Assembly (NCBI GenBank): GCA_009363875.1
Contig: CM018688.1
Coordinates: 53,855,001 to 53,919,000, forward strand
DNA from: Mikania micrantha
Lineage: Eukaryota > Streptophyta > Magnoliopsida > Asterales > Asteraceae
Direction of reading: 5' to 3'
DNA length: 64,000 nt
Shown here piece after piece: positions 1 to 10,915 of the stretch. Below the pieces are notes generated by a model. The model was given only the letters and a program-made list of their open reading frames with translations, did no database searches and had not been told where the DNA came from. Within the stretch, counting starts at the first letter, position 1; each line of letters opens with the position of its first letter. Made by a program: the position numbers and the translations under genes.

Positions 1-59
1 CCAAACCGTTCAAGTAAATGAACTATTATTCTCTATAACCTTGAGCTCTGATACCAATC
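1..59 (-). mobile_element. Internal leader edge of a gypsy element (A) with PBS
   Basis: Positions 45-56 read, on the minus strand, TGGTATCAGAGC, the usual plant primer binding site complementary to initiator tRNA-Met. It lies three bases inside the LTR that begins at 60. The element body therefore extends off the left edge of the window and only its LTR and a few leader bases are visible. No coding sequence is seen here. Confidence 0.7.
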
Positions 60-639
60 TGTCACACCCCGAGCCGGCGGACGGATCGACTTCCCCGCTG
101 GGCGAAAGGTTCCCGGTGCGCGATATCGTGGGTGATAATCGTGATGATCAGATTGTTTGCATAGCATCAACATTGAGAATAACTAAAGCACAATATAGCA
201 CGAACTAGGATTACAAAGTTAAATTACAACTGTAAATGTTAGATAATTTAACTAAGTAAGCCTATCAAAATAATCAAATGTTTCTATCTTGTATCTGTAC
301 AAGATACCAAAAGTGATTCACAACAATCATCAAAACACGTGCTTTTCAAAATCTACTAGGTCCTCTAACTGGGCATCCTAGCATGCATTCATTAGCCTTA
401 GCTTAATCCTGTACGTCACCTGAGAAAGCATGTAAGAAAACAAAGTCAACACAATGGTTGGTGAGTTCATACAGTTTAGTAGTTGAAAAATAGCTTTAAC
501 AAATCTTTTTGGTAACAACCTTAACCTCATTAACGTCACATGTAATATCCAGATCGGTATGCTTATATATAGGGCATATGAAAAGGTCGGGCATACGAAA
601 GGGTCGAGCATGGTAACAACCTTAACCTCATTAACGTCA

Positions 640-1090
640 TTAACCTCATTAGCATTCACGAATCTCATGCATGGGTACAAGCTTTGCTCTAGCATAGTTT
701 AGCATTTACGTAGCCCATGATTACATACAAGCTTTGCTCTAGCATAGTTTAACCATTACGTATCTCATGAATTGATTCTAGCTTTGCATCAGAATAGTCT
801 AGCATTCACGTATCTCATATATGTAGATACAAGCCTTGCTCTAGCATAGTTTGACATTCATGTATCTCATATATAGACACAAGCTTAGCATTCACATAGT
901 TTAGCATTCACGTATCTCATGCATAGATACCAGCTTGCAATAGCATAGTTTGGCATTCACGTATCTCATGCATAGATACAAGCTTAGCATTTACATAGTT
1001 TAGCATTCACGTATCTCATGCATAGATACCAGCTTGCAATAGCATAGTTTGGCATTCACGTATCTCATGCATAGATACCAGCTTTGCATT
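640..1090. repeat. Minisatellite, ~49 bp units, inside LTR A
   Basis: About nine degenerate head-to-tail copies of a unit built around 'gcattcacgtatctcatg' followed by 'catagatac'. Near 898, 948, 997 and 1046 the copies start at about 49 bp spacing and alternate 'tagtttagc' with 'tagtttggc', so a two-unit higher-order pattern is visible. Confidence 0.8.
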
Positions 1091-1094
1091 TAGC

Positions 1095-1390
1095 ATATAA
1101 TCATAGCTTGTAGCATTTAGCATCTAGTATTAGCATATAGTTTGGAGCATTAGCCTTAACCAATAGTTTGAGTATATAGCTTATAGCTTTAACATATAGT
1201 TTGAGTATATAGATTATAGCATTAGCATTAGCATTAGCATCGAGTTGTAGCATGTAGTTCATAGCATTAGCATTAGCATGTAGTTGAGCAAGTAGCTTGT
1301 AGCATTAGTATTAACATTAGCATGTAACATATAGCATTAGTATTCACATTAGCATGTAGCATTAGTATTTAGGTTAAAGTCTTGGCTTTT
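1095..1390. repeat. TAGCAT/TAGCATT-rich simple repeat
   Basis: An interrupted hexamer/heptamer array (tagcat, tagcatt, tagtttgagtata) directly follows the 49 bp minisatellite inside the same LTR. It probably grew by slippage. Confidence 0.75.
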
Positions 1391-2295
1391 AGCTTTTAGA
1401 ATAAGTGTAACAAGCATAAGCATTGGTATTAGCATTATGAATAAGTGTAAAAGCATTTATAAAACATTTCAATACTTGTTTAAAATGTATAGCATGCTTC
1501 TCAGTCCCGAGATAAAACAAATTAGTTTAAAAAGGGACAAATGAACTCACCTTATTGTTGAAGTGGTTGACTAAGTATAAACAAGAATGCATGCGCTCGT
1601 TGTTGTGTTTGTTGTTGTATTCACGATCATGTATTGATTCCATGTTGTTGTAACCTATATGTATAAGTCGTAGTGATTTGTGTGTGTGTATGTGTTAGCC
1701 CTAAAGTTGGCTAACACTTGTGAGTCTCGTTCTTCATTCGGCCCTGATTTAATTGTTATCACTTATGTTATTATGAAATGTCTTCATTTTGTATGTTAAG
1801 TGTACTTTTTGTCATCATTAGGCCCTTAGTAGTTTGTTGCATCGTAATTGTGAAAGTTAGAGTTTCTATCATTGTTTCTAAATTCTTTCACCACCTTTGT
1901 AGTAATAACCATAAATTCCCATGCATGTTATTCATAATCAATTATTTAAAGTGTTGGTTTATGTCTTTAAGCATATGGGCCGAATGATATACTTGGGCCG
2001 ATTAATGGGCTTTAACCTGTTGGGCTGATTCAAGTATGTCATGGATCAAACTATTGGACTAATTAGCAATCGTGGGCTGGGCCGAAGTGACCAACTGGCC
2101 AATCAGATGGGCTTAGACCGATCGGTGGGAAATTGGCTCCATTTCCAGCGAACCTATTGGCTCAGTGAATAAGGTTCGCCATCCCTAGGTTCGTGACTCC
2201 ATCTCAGGTTCGGTCAAGGATCAGTATATCTGATTGAAGGTTCACTCAGGTAGGTTCGCCATTAGGGTTCGGCTGAGTTAGGTTTGCAGCATAGG

Positions 2296-2814
2296 TTTGT
2301 GGAGCCTCTGAAGTCATCAATGGAAGTACGCAGTTTTCTTGGTTTGGCCAGTTATTATCAAAGATTTATTCAAGACTTCTCCAAGATAGAGATGCCACTG
2401 AAGAACCTCATGAAAAAAGATGTAAAGTACGAATGGGGTCCAAACCAAGAACAAGTGTTTTCAATGCTAAAGGAGAAAGTTACCCAAGCTCCTGTTTTAG
2501 CACTGCCAGATGGAAATGATGATTTCGTTGTGTATGGTGATGCATCGTGACAAGGGTTGGGATGTGTACAGATGCAAATGGGAAGGGTGATAGCTTGTGC
2601 TTCGCGCCAACTAAAGATTCATGAGGCTAACTACCCGACCCACGATCTCGAATTCGCTGTAATGGTGTTAAAATTGAAAATATGGAGATATTGTCTGTAT
2701 GGAGTAAAGAGTACCATCTATACTGACCACAAGAGCTTGAAGTATTTATTCGAGCAAAAGGATTTGAACATGAGGCAGAGACAATGGCTAGAGCTGCTAA
2801 AGGATTATGATTGT
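2296..2814 (+). pseudogene. Ty3/gypsy RT-RNase H fragment (element B)
   Basis: The translation contains MEVRSFLGLASYYQRFI (end of RT), the 'APVLALPDG' linker, then RNase H motifs YGDAS, the 'HDLEFAVMVLKLKIWRYCLYG' region and YTDHKSLKYLFEQKDLNMR, ending at LELLKDYDC. A TGA at 2548-2550 interrupts the frame after DAS. The upstream pol and all of integrase are missing. The fragment is cut on the right at 2815 by a TGTAACACCCC LTR terminus and on the left by LTR A, so two gypsy elements landed in or next to it. It is a relic with no coding capacity. Confidence 0.85.
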
Positions 2815-3435
2815 TGTAACACCCCGACCGATGGCAGAAACATCGGGATGCCACGAGGGATGTGTAGATTGTTCATAAGCTCATGGGCATCTAATTAATT
2901 CATCACATATCAATTAATCAACTAAATTAATTACATCAAAAATCATGTTCAGCATGAATTAGTTACATCAAATACACAAAAGATTTAGCTAAACTAACTA
3001 AACTCTAATCGCCAGAATTTCAGTTATTTTAGCTAAGTCCAAGAATCCTATGTGATGATGTCCAAAAGATGTAGAGCTATCCTGCCCTACTTACTTCTCC
3101 TGGTTTCATGAAACATGTAGAAAAATCAAGTGTCAAATACAAAGTAGTTGGTGAGTAATCATAAGTTTTTATATTTAAAAATATTTTACAGAATGATTAT
3201 AAAAGTTTATAGTTTCCTGAGAAAATCCATATGAGCACCAGCGATATAATCCAACACATAAGCCAACACACAATCACAAACACACGGTCACATATTTCAA
3301 ATAATCGTAGATAATCAATCATATATACATTCAACCAATCTCAGTCATCAATATCTTCAATTAATATACGTGACAATACATGCATCATTGTGAATGACCA
3401 AGGTCAATGACAACGATACATAGAGTTGTGGCAAT
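2815..3435 (-). repeat. Gypsy LTR C, left part (interrupted by copia 1)
   Basis: It starts TGTAACACCCCGACC, a common plant gypsy LTR terminus, abutting the RT fragment. It ends in the first copy of a repeat unit ('gtgacaatacatgca...') whose remaining copies resume at 17204 beyond copia element 1. This LTR was therefore split by the copia insertion. No gypsy internal region is attached, so it may be a solo or truncated LTR. The short ORF at 2557-2898 runs across the border and is not a gene. Confidence 0.75.
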
Positions 3436-4063
3436 TGTAGATGCACTATATGTCCCTAGTTCAATTTTGTACTATTCATCTTGTAAAGTTCAAGTTATAT
3501 TAATGGAAGTTGTCTTTACATATCGTTCTTAATGTTTAATATTGATTATATGGTTGTTTGATTTGATTAATTAATATTTGAGTATGAAGTCTAACCATTC
3601 GGGCGAATGACTCTACGAATGAAGTCATTCGCCGAATGAACGCCATAGCGAATGACATAGGCGAGCGAATGAGCCATTCGCTGAATGACTCATTCGACTG
3701 ACTTGTCCATTCGACATAGTCATTCGCCGAATTAGCTGCTTCGGCCACTCATTCGGCCGAATGACTACAGTCTATAAATACAAGTTGAATTCATTTAAAA
3801 AAAACTTCTGAGAGCCCTCCTTCTTCCCAAAGCACCTAGTGTCAAACCCTAGAAGATCTGAGCGGCCATTGTTCGTCCAAGTTCGATTCTCAACCCGTGG
3901 TGTTCGATTCTCACTCACACGTCCTTCCTACGCATTCGAATCACCACGGTTGCTGTTGGTTTCGATTGGAAAACCCTGGAATAGGATTCCGCACTATTCC
4001 AGAGGTTGTCGAGTAGATATCCCATGGAATCGGATTGTTTTCGAGCTCCAAATAGGTCTTACA
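3436..4063 (+). repeat. 5' LTR of copia 1
   Basis: TG...CA bounded, and pairs with 16575-17203. U3 carries a palindromic-word array at 3596-3767 directly upstream of a TATA box at 3772-3780. The short ORF 3839-4090 overlaps the LTR end and PBS and is not a gene. Confidence 0.95.
3596..3780 (+). promoter_or_regulatory. LTR promoter of copia 1: CATTCG/CGAATG array plus TATA box
   Basis: About a dozen CATTCG or CGAATG words, many paired as the palindrome CATTCG-x-CGAATG, run from 3596 to 3767. They are followed at once by TCTATAAATA (3771-3780), a good plant TATA box. Transcription would be expected to start about 30 bp downstream, near 3805-3815. The same layout recurs inside the element at 12229-12456. 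Confidence 0.7.
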
Positions 4064-4066
4064 AAG

Positions 4067-4078
4067 TGGTATCAGAGC
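4067..4078 (+). other. Primer binding site, tRNA-iMet
   Basis: TGGTATCAGAGC lies three bases after the 5' LTR and is complementary to the 3' end of plant initiator tRNA-Met, the standard primer of plant copia elements. Confidence 0.9.
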
Positions 4079-4345
4079 TTTGGCTCTTGATTTTACTCGA
4101 TTTCCAGACTAAATCATCAAATCTCAGATTGTTTGTTCGAGATATGTCAAAACCCTAAGTTTCTTGCCCTCCAAGCTACTGTTTCATTCAAAATCAGTTG
4201 GTTTTTGTGGTGTTTTTGTCAAAACCTGTATTCCATTTGGTTGGTAATATTATCATGGTGTTCTGTACCAATTTTGGTGCATAGATTTGGCCAAAATCAA
4301 AAGTTATCAAGATTTTTGTTGCTGAAAACATCAGATCAGCTTAAT

Positions 4346-4610
4346 GAGCATGGCGGCCGAATAAGTTTGGCCGAATAAGACTCATTCTCCGAATAGATCC
4401 ATTCGACCATCTCATTCGCCGAATAGCTCCATTCGTCCTAGTCATTCGGCGAATAGCTTCATTCTCAATTCTCATTCAGCGAATAGCCTCATTCGATCCT
4501 TCATTCGCCGAATGAGTTCTTTCGCTCAATAGTCATACTCATCTTCTCATTCGCCAGAACAAGTTCATTCGGGCCCCGACATTCGCCCCAAGCATCTTCA
4601 TTCGGCCTTC
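4346..4610 (+). repeat. Leader array of CATTCG/CGAAT words before gag
   Basis: Between the PBS and the gag ATG there is another array of the same word family found in the LTR (gcggccgaataag, cattcgccgaatag, cattcggcgaatag and similar). It ends about 45 bp before the gag start at 4657. Confidence 0.75.
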
Positions 4611-4656
4611 AGCTTGAAAATTTTTCTAAGTGTTGAATCTTGTTGTTCTTGATTAA

Positions 4657-7572
4657 ATGGAGGATTTAGCATTGATGGCTAATCAGAATCATCACATTCA
4701 GACTTTACTGTTGACTGAGACTGAGACGGGAAACTCCAACAAAGCTCCCAAGTTGCTATCCTTAGATGATTATCCACACTGGAAGTACAGATTTGAGATT
4801 CACATCAACGGAGTGGATACCAATTTATGGATGATGATTGAAGGAGGTTATTTGAGGCCTCTCAATGAAGATGGAACTCCTATGCTAGTTACATGGATGA
4901 CTGAGCCTCAGAGGAAGCTATATGATTATGAGAATAAAGCTTATGCTATTTTGTCTCAATCCATTGCTACTGATATCTTCCATCAGTTCAAACAGTTTAC
5001 ATCATCTAAGTATTTGTGGGATGCTTTACAGCAACGATATGAGGGCAATGATGCTTTGAAGAACATCAAGTCAAACGCTTTGAGGAAGGAGTTCAACAGT
5101 TTTATGTATGTTGGAAATGAATCCTTGGATGATTTGATTGCCAGATTCTATCATCGTTTGAGTGAATTGTTTAATCATGAAGTCAAGACTACTACTCAGG
5201 AAAAGATTCAGTGTTTGGCAGATGCTCTACCTCCAAAGTGTGAGTCATTTTTGATGGTTCTTAAGCAAAATGAGATGATGGCACATATGGACATAAATGA
5301 TTTTATTCAGAAGCTGAAAGAGCAAGAAATAGAGAATAAGTGGAAGGCAAAGAGAGTAGCTCAAGTCCAGGACCCCTCACTGTATTATTCTACTCCGACT
5401 GTTGAAAAATCATCTTCTCATGCTCCTTTAAAAATAGCCTTTGTTTCTCAGACGACTGAAGCTCCATCTTCTAATCAGATTCATTTTAGTCATTCATCAT
5501 CATCATCCAGCTCTCAAAAGGAACATCATCAACCTGTCACAAGTCTGAAGACAGAGAAATTTGATAAAGTTACTGTTGAGATTGCTAAAGAGCATATGGG
5601 TCTTCTGTCCACTTTGGTTAGTTCTTATGATGGACTGGTAGCAGGACAGATTGGAAATCCTTATCTGATAAATGATGACTACTCTTAGATAGATCCAGAT
5701 GACATGGAAAGGATTGATATCATGTGGGCTTTAGCAAGTGCTGTCAGGAGAGCTAAGGAGTTTGTGAAAAGGACTGGTACTTGAACAAGGAATCTAAGTT
5801 TGGATTTGACATGGCTTCTGTCGCTTGTTATAATTGTGGGGAGAAGGGTCACTTTGCCAGACAATGCAAACATCCAAGAAAAGCTGGAAACAAGAATCCG
5901 TTTCATCATCAGAAGTCTTCTGCAGCAAATCCAGAGAGAAGACTTGTTCCTATTGGTTCCCCTGCTCAATCAAGTTCCTCAAATACAGGGAAAGCTTTAA
6001 TGGTACAGCAGGATGATGGTGAAAACTGGGATTTCAGATTCAATTCTGAACAGGGAGGACAAGATAAAGCATGTGTTGCTGAGATTCAGAAGATGGATGA
6101 TTTCAATGGAGAAAGCACTTCTGAAAAAGCACAGATCAAGATAGAAGAAACATCTGGTTCAGAGTCTGAAATCTTGTCTGATTCAGATACTCAATCTGAT
6201 TCTGATGCTGATATTGAGGATTCAGTAACTCAATTTGCTTTGACGGTGAATTCATCTGCTATTCCTAATGCATCTTCTCAATATGATCAGGTATCTAATG
6301 AATGTTCTTCATCTAGTTCTAGATGTTTTAACTGTGTTGACCTTGACAGCAAGGTCCTTGCTTATCAGAATCACAATTCCGCCTTGATTAGCGATCTCAA
6401 CCAGTGCATTGAGGCAAACAAAGTTTTAAAATCTAATGAAAAAGATTTTCAATCTAAAATTGAACTTTTAAACATACAATTGCATGAGGCTGAGATTGCT
6501 GTTCTGAAAAAGCAAGATGCTATTACCTCTTATCTCAATACCATCAATGAGATAAAGAAGAAGTTAGCCATAGTCGAGTGTGACTATGAAACTCTAGGAC
6601 AAAAGCTCAAGAGCTATGAAAGCTCTTCGTATATCATTGAGCATATGATCAGTAAGGGTAATGATCAAAAGGGTAAGGGAAAAATGAGTTATCAACATTG
6701 TCCTCCACCAATCTTAAACAGCTTTGTCAATTCACCAGAAGACAAACATGTTAAAAATTTCCAAGTTAAAACTCCATTAGTAATTGATCCAATAGGAATG
6801 ATTACTGATGAGGGTTCCTCATTGTCAGAGGAATCTTTTGTGGATGAGATTGTTGAAGATTGGGTCTCAGATTCTGAGGATGAATCCGATTATTCATCTA
6901 ACTGTGATGTTACTAAGAATCACACTCCTGCAGTCAGGAAAGGTGACCCAATCTCATCATCCAAAATTTATCAAGCTTTAAGCTTTGTGAAAGCTTCACA
7001 AGAGAAAGAAGCTTGTGTGCCAAACAAGATTGACAACCTTGTTCCTAATGGGAAAAAGGGTTTGGGTTTTAATCAGAACAAGCCTAAAACTAATGTTTTC
7101 AAACCAAAAAGGCAGTCCTTTTGTAAGTTAAAACATTTTCATAAAAAGGGTGACAGGGTTTGTTTTGACTATGGTGCACCTGGGCACATTGTTAGATCTT
7201 GCCCACTGTTGCTTAGACCAAAATCTGCACCACCCAGTAAACCAAATCAAATTTTTGTCAAAGCTGAACCTAAGTCAATTCAGACAAAACCCAAACTACC
7301 AATACAGGTTAAATCTTTGGACAAGGGTAAAGGGAAACTAGTGAACTTGGATGTTTCACAAGTGATTAATGTTAATCAAACAAAGCCATCATCCATTTAT
7401 CTAAAAAATTCTTTCAGCAAAAATACAATCTGGAAGTTAAGTCTTCTGAGACTAAAGTTTTACCTGGTCCTGATAAGGCTACTTCTGATGGTAAATGGAT
7501 TGATGTATGGATCCGAGACTCATTGGGTCAACCCAAGACTGTAAAGGCTTGGGTTCCCAAAATGAACTAATT
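4657..7572 (+). pseudogene. gag: gag of copia 1 (capsid/nucleocapsid), disrupted
   Basis: The start ATG at 4657 follows the leader. The first 340 residues contain the copia Gag capsid-like region (WKYRFEIHINGVDTNLW, the AYAILSQSI region, LWDALQQRYEGN). A TAG at 5686-5688 interrupts it, and a frameshift near 5780 moves to the frame carrying the zinc knuckle CYNCGEKGHFARQC (about 5825-5866). A long acidic and Ser-rich, coiled-coil-prone tail follows. A second knuckle near 7160 (CFDYGAPGHIVRSC) has lost its second cysteine. Another frameshift near 7420 restores a frame ending KAWVPKMN and TAA at 7570-7572. Gag would form the virus-like particle and bind the genomic RNA; this copy cannot encode a whole protein. 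Confidence 0.9.
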
Positions 7573-7589
7573 GTTTCATTGTTGTGTAG

Positions 7590-10500
7590 GTTGCCCCAAA
7601 AGCTGCTCCTAACAGCTCTTGGATTGTTGATAGTGGGGATTCCAGACACATGACTGGTGATATATCTCTACTCTCAAATGTTCATTCAGTTCATGGTGGA
7701 TATGTCGCGTTTGCTGGTGACAAAGGTGGTTTTATTACGGGAGAGGGAATTTTATCAAATGGGCAAGTTTCATTTGACAAAGTCAGATATGTCAAGCAAT
7801 TGGAGAATAATCTTCTTTCAGTATCACAGATCTGTGATAAACAGTACAAGGTTCTCTTTGATGACTCCAAATGCTACATTTTAAAGCAAGGTGTTACTAT
7901 CCCTGAAGATTGGATCTTGTTGTCAGCCCCCAGAAAGCAAGACTTGTATGTACTTAATATGGCCACAGCTTCAACTACATCCTCCACAACTTCATGTTTT
8001 ATGTCAAAGGCAACTGAGAAAGATTCAATTCTTTGGCATAAGAAGATGGGTCATTTGAGTCTGCGCAAGATGAATCATTAGGTACACAACAATTTGGTTG
8101 AAGGGGTTAGTCTGAAAAATTTCAAACTGTCTGATGTCTGTGTATCCTGCAAAAAGGTAAAGCAAGTCAAGCAGTCTCATAAGCCAAAAAAGTATCACTC
8201 AATCAATGTTCCACTTGAGCTTCTCCATATGGATTTATTTGGTCCTGTTAACTGCAAGAGTATAGCTGGGGATCAATACTGTCTTGTTATCACTAATGAA
8301 TATTCCAGATACTCTTGGGTTTTCTTTCTGAAGGAGAAATCTGAAACGTTTGACTGCATTCAAGTGCTGGTTACAAAACTTGAATCTCTTTATAAGCTCA
8401 AGATTCGTATAATCAGAACCGACAATGGGACAGAGTTCAAAAACCACAACATGGAGAATTTCTGCAATCTACGGGGAATTTTTCAACAATTTAGTGCCCC
8501 TTATGTCCCACAAATGAATGGAGTTGCTGAGCGAAAGAACAGGACTTTGATTGAGGCTGCTAGGACGATGCTTGCTGATTCTTCTCTTCCAGTTCAGTTC
8601 TGGAATGAGGCTGTAGCAAATGCCTGTTATACTTTGAACAGGGTTTTGATAGTCAAAAGACATGGGAAAACTTGTTTTGAACTGCTTCATAACAGAAAGC
8701 CAAATCTTAAGTATCTTGAACCTTTCGGTGCACCGCGCACGATGCTTAAAAAACATGAGCAGGGCAAGTTCAATGAGAAGGTGGAAGAAGGGTACTTTCT
8801 TGGGTATAGCACTCCAAATAAACGGGTCTATGTCAGATCAACTCAAAATGTAGAGGAGTGGTACCATGTTGATGTTCAGAGATATACTATGCCCCCACCT
8901 GGAAAAGGCCCAGATTGGATGTTTGATAATTCGGGTCTCTTTGACTCTTTCAACATGCCTCCCATGTACTCAGATGAAGATGTTGCAGTTCAAATGTTAT
9001 ATGATGCACAAAATGCACCTGATGAACCAGTGCAACCTTCATCCACTCCATTTCCTACAGTACAGACAAATGATGACAGTTCAGACACAGATGACAATCC
9101 CATTCAACCGACTGCTCCAGAGATTGATGATCTTGTACCTAATCTTGAGGATTTGAATCTGAACAATCTAGATTCACAGGTTGAGGTTCCTCCTCATCCG
9201 GTTGGAAGAATTAATCGTATTCATCCTCAAGAGAACATTATTGGTAGTCCATTAGATGGGGTTAAGACCAGAAATCAGCTTTCTTCAGGGGGACTTGCCG
9301 ACATTCTTGATTTTGCAGATGTAAGCTTTTGTGCCCATTCCTGTTTTATCTCCCAAGTTGAACCGCGTACTGTCACTAAAGCTTTAAAGGAAGAATCGTG
9401 GGTTGATGCCATGCAAGAAGAACTCCTGCAATTCAAGAAATTAGGAGTCTGGCAACTTGTTGACAGACCAAAAGGTGCAAAAGTGATAGGCACTAGATGG
9501 GTTCTTCGGTGCAAAAAGGATGATCACGGGATCATTGTTAGAAACAAAGCACATCTGGTAGTTCAAGGGTTCAGACAGATTGAAGTGTTGGATTATAATG
9601 AAGTGTTTGCACCAGTTGCTCGACTTGAAGCAATTCGTATCTTCTTGGCATATGCATCATTCAAAAAGTTTAAAGCCTATCAAATGGATGTCAAGAGTGC
9701 ATTCCTTCATGGTGTGATCAATGAAATAGTGTATGTTAGTCAACCTCCCAGGTTTGAGGATCCAGTACATTGTGACCAAGTCTACAAGCTAGACAAGGCA
9801 TTATATGGATTACATCAAGCACCGCGTGCATGGTATGAGACACTCTCCACTCACCTTCTGAACAATGGGTTCAGAAGAGTTGTCATTGATTGTACACTGT
9901 ACATTCGAGAAAAAGATGGTGATCTACTCTTGGTACAAGTTTATGTGGACGATATCATTTTTGGTTCCACAAATGATAGTCTGAGCAAGGAATTTGAGAA
10001 GGTTATGAAGGAGAAGTTCGAGATGAGCTCAATGGGAGAGATGAAATTCTTTCTGGGACTACAGGTGGATCAGTCTGAGGCAGGCATTTTCATTCATCAA
10101 ACCAAATATGTTGGTGACATACTGAGCCGGTTCAGTATGTTAGATGCGAAACCTGCTGGTACCCCACTGGCTGTTAATCACGGGATTACGCCTGATGAAA
10201 AGGGGAGTTAATAGATGCCACTCTGTACCGAGGAATGATTGGATCTCTGATGTATCTAACTGCTTCTCGGCCAGACATCATGTTCGCCACATGCTTGTGT
10301 GCTCGTTATCAATCAAAACCAAGAGTGTCACATCTGATTGCTGTGAAACGGAATATGCGTTATCTGAAGGGTACACCGGATCTTGACTTATGGTACCCTA
10401 ATGACGATAATTTTGATCTTACTGCATACAGTGATTCAGATTATGGTGGATGCAAGACAGATTACAAGTCAACATCTGCGGGATGTCAGTTCTTTGGAAC

Positions 10501-10915
10501 TCGCTTAGTTACCTGGCAGTGCAAGAAGCAGACGTCGGTGTCTACTTCAACCTGTGAAGCTGAATATATTGCTGCTGCTAGTTGTTGTTCTCAGATCATC
10601 TGGATCCAACAGCAACTCAGGGACTATGGGTTACATTTTTCTAACACTCCTATATATGTTGATAGTACTGCTGCCATAGCTGTCACTAAGAATCCGGTCC
10701 AGCACTCAAAAACTAAACACATCGACATTAAATATCACTTCAAACGTGATTGCTTTGACAAGAAACTAATCGATGTTGTCAAAATTCACACCGATCACCA
10801 GAAAGCCGATCTTTTCACAAAAGCTTTTGATAAATCCAGATTCTTATATCTGTTATCGGCTAATGGTGTTTTCCCAAAGGATGAAGTCCTACCTTCATCT
10901 GAATCTAACAAATGA
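7590..10915 (+). pseudogene. pol: pol of copia 1 (PR-INT-RT-RNase H), disrupted
   Basis: The reading frame opens after a splice-acceptor-like TTGTGTAG|GTTGC at 7582-7594. The aspartic protease motif WIVDSGDSRHMTG is at about 7623-7661. The pre-integrase HHCC-type region (LWHKKMGHLSLRKMNH) ends at an in-frame TAG, 8079-8081. The integrase core has D in LLHMDLFGP, D in RTDNGTEF and E in NGVAERKNR. Reverse transcriptase has the YVDD box (VYVDDIIFGS, near 9943). A frameshift near 10200 precedes RNase H (AYSDSDYGGCK, TCEAEYIAAAS, KTKHIDIKYHF). The stop is TGA 10913-10915. The domain order is diagnostic of Ty1/copia. One nonsense codon and one frameshift make it inactive. Confidence 0.95.

Larger units (their letters stand above)
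60..2290 (-). repeat. Long LTR of gypsy element A (minus orientation)
   Basis: The repeat opens with TGTCACACCCCGAGCC directly beside a primer binding site, so this is the 5' LTR of a minus-strand gypsy element. About 2.2 kb long LTRs with internal tandem repeats fit the Tekay/Del type of chromovirus (inference). A block around 1500-1560 (oligo-A/T then 'gaactcacc') resembles 17538-17590 in the second gypsy LTR, supporting a shared lineage. The right end is judged by where plus-strand RT sequence begins near 2296. 2150-2290 holds several GGTTCG words and may be a separate remnant. Short ORFs here are not genes. Confidence 0.6.
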
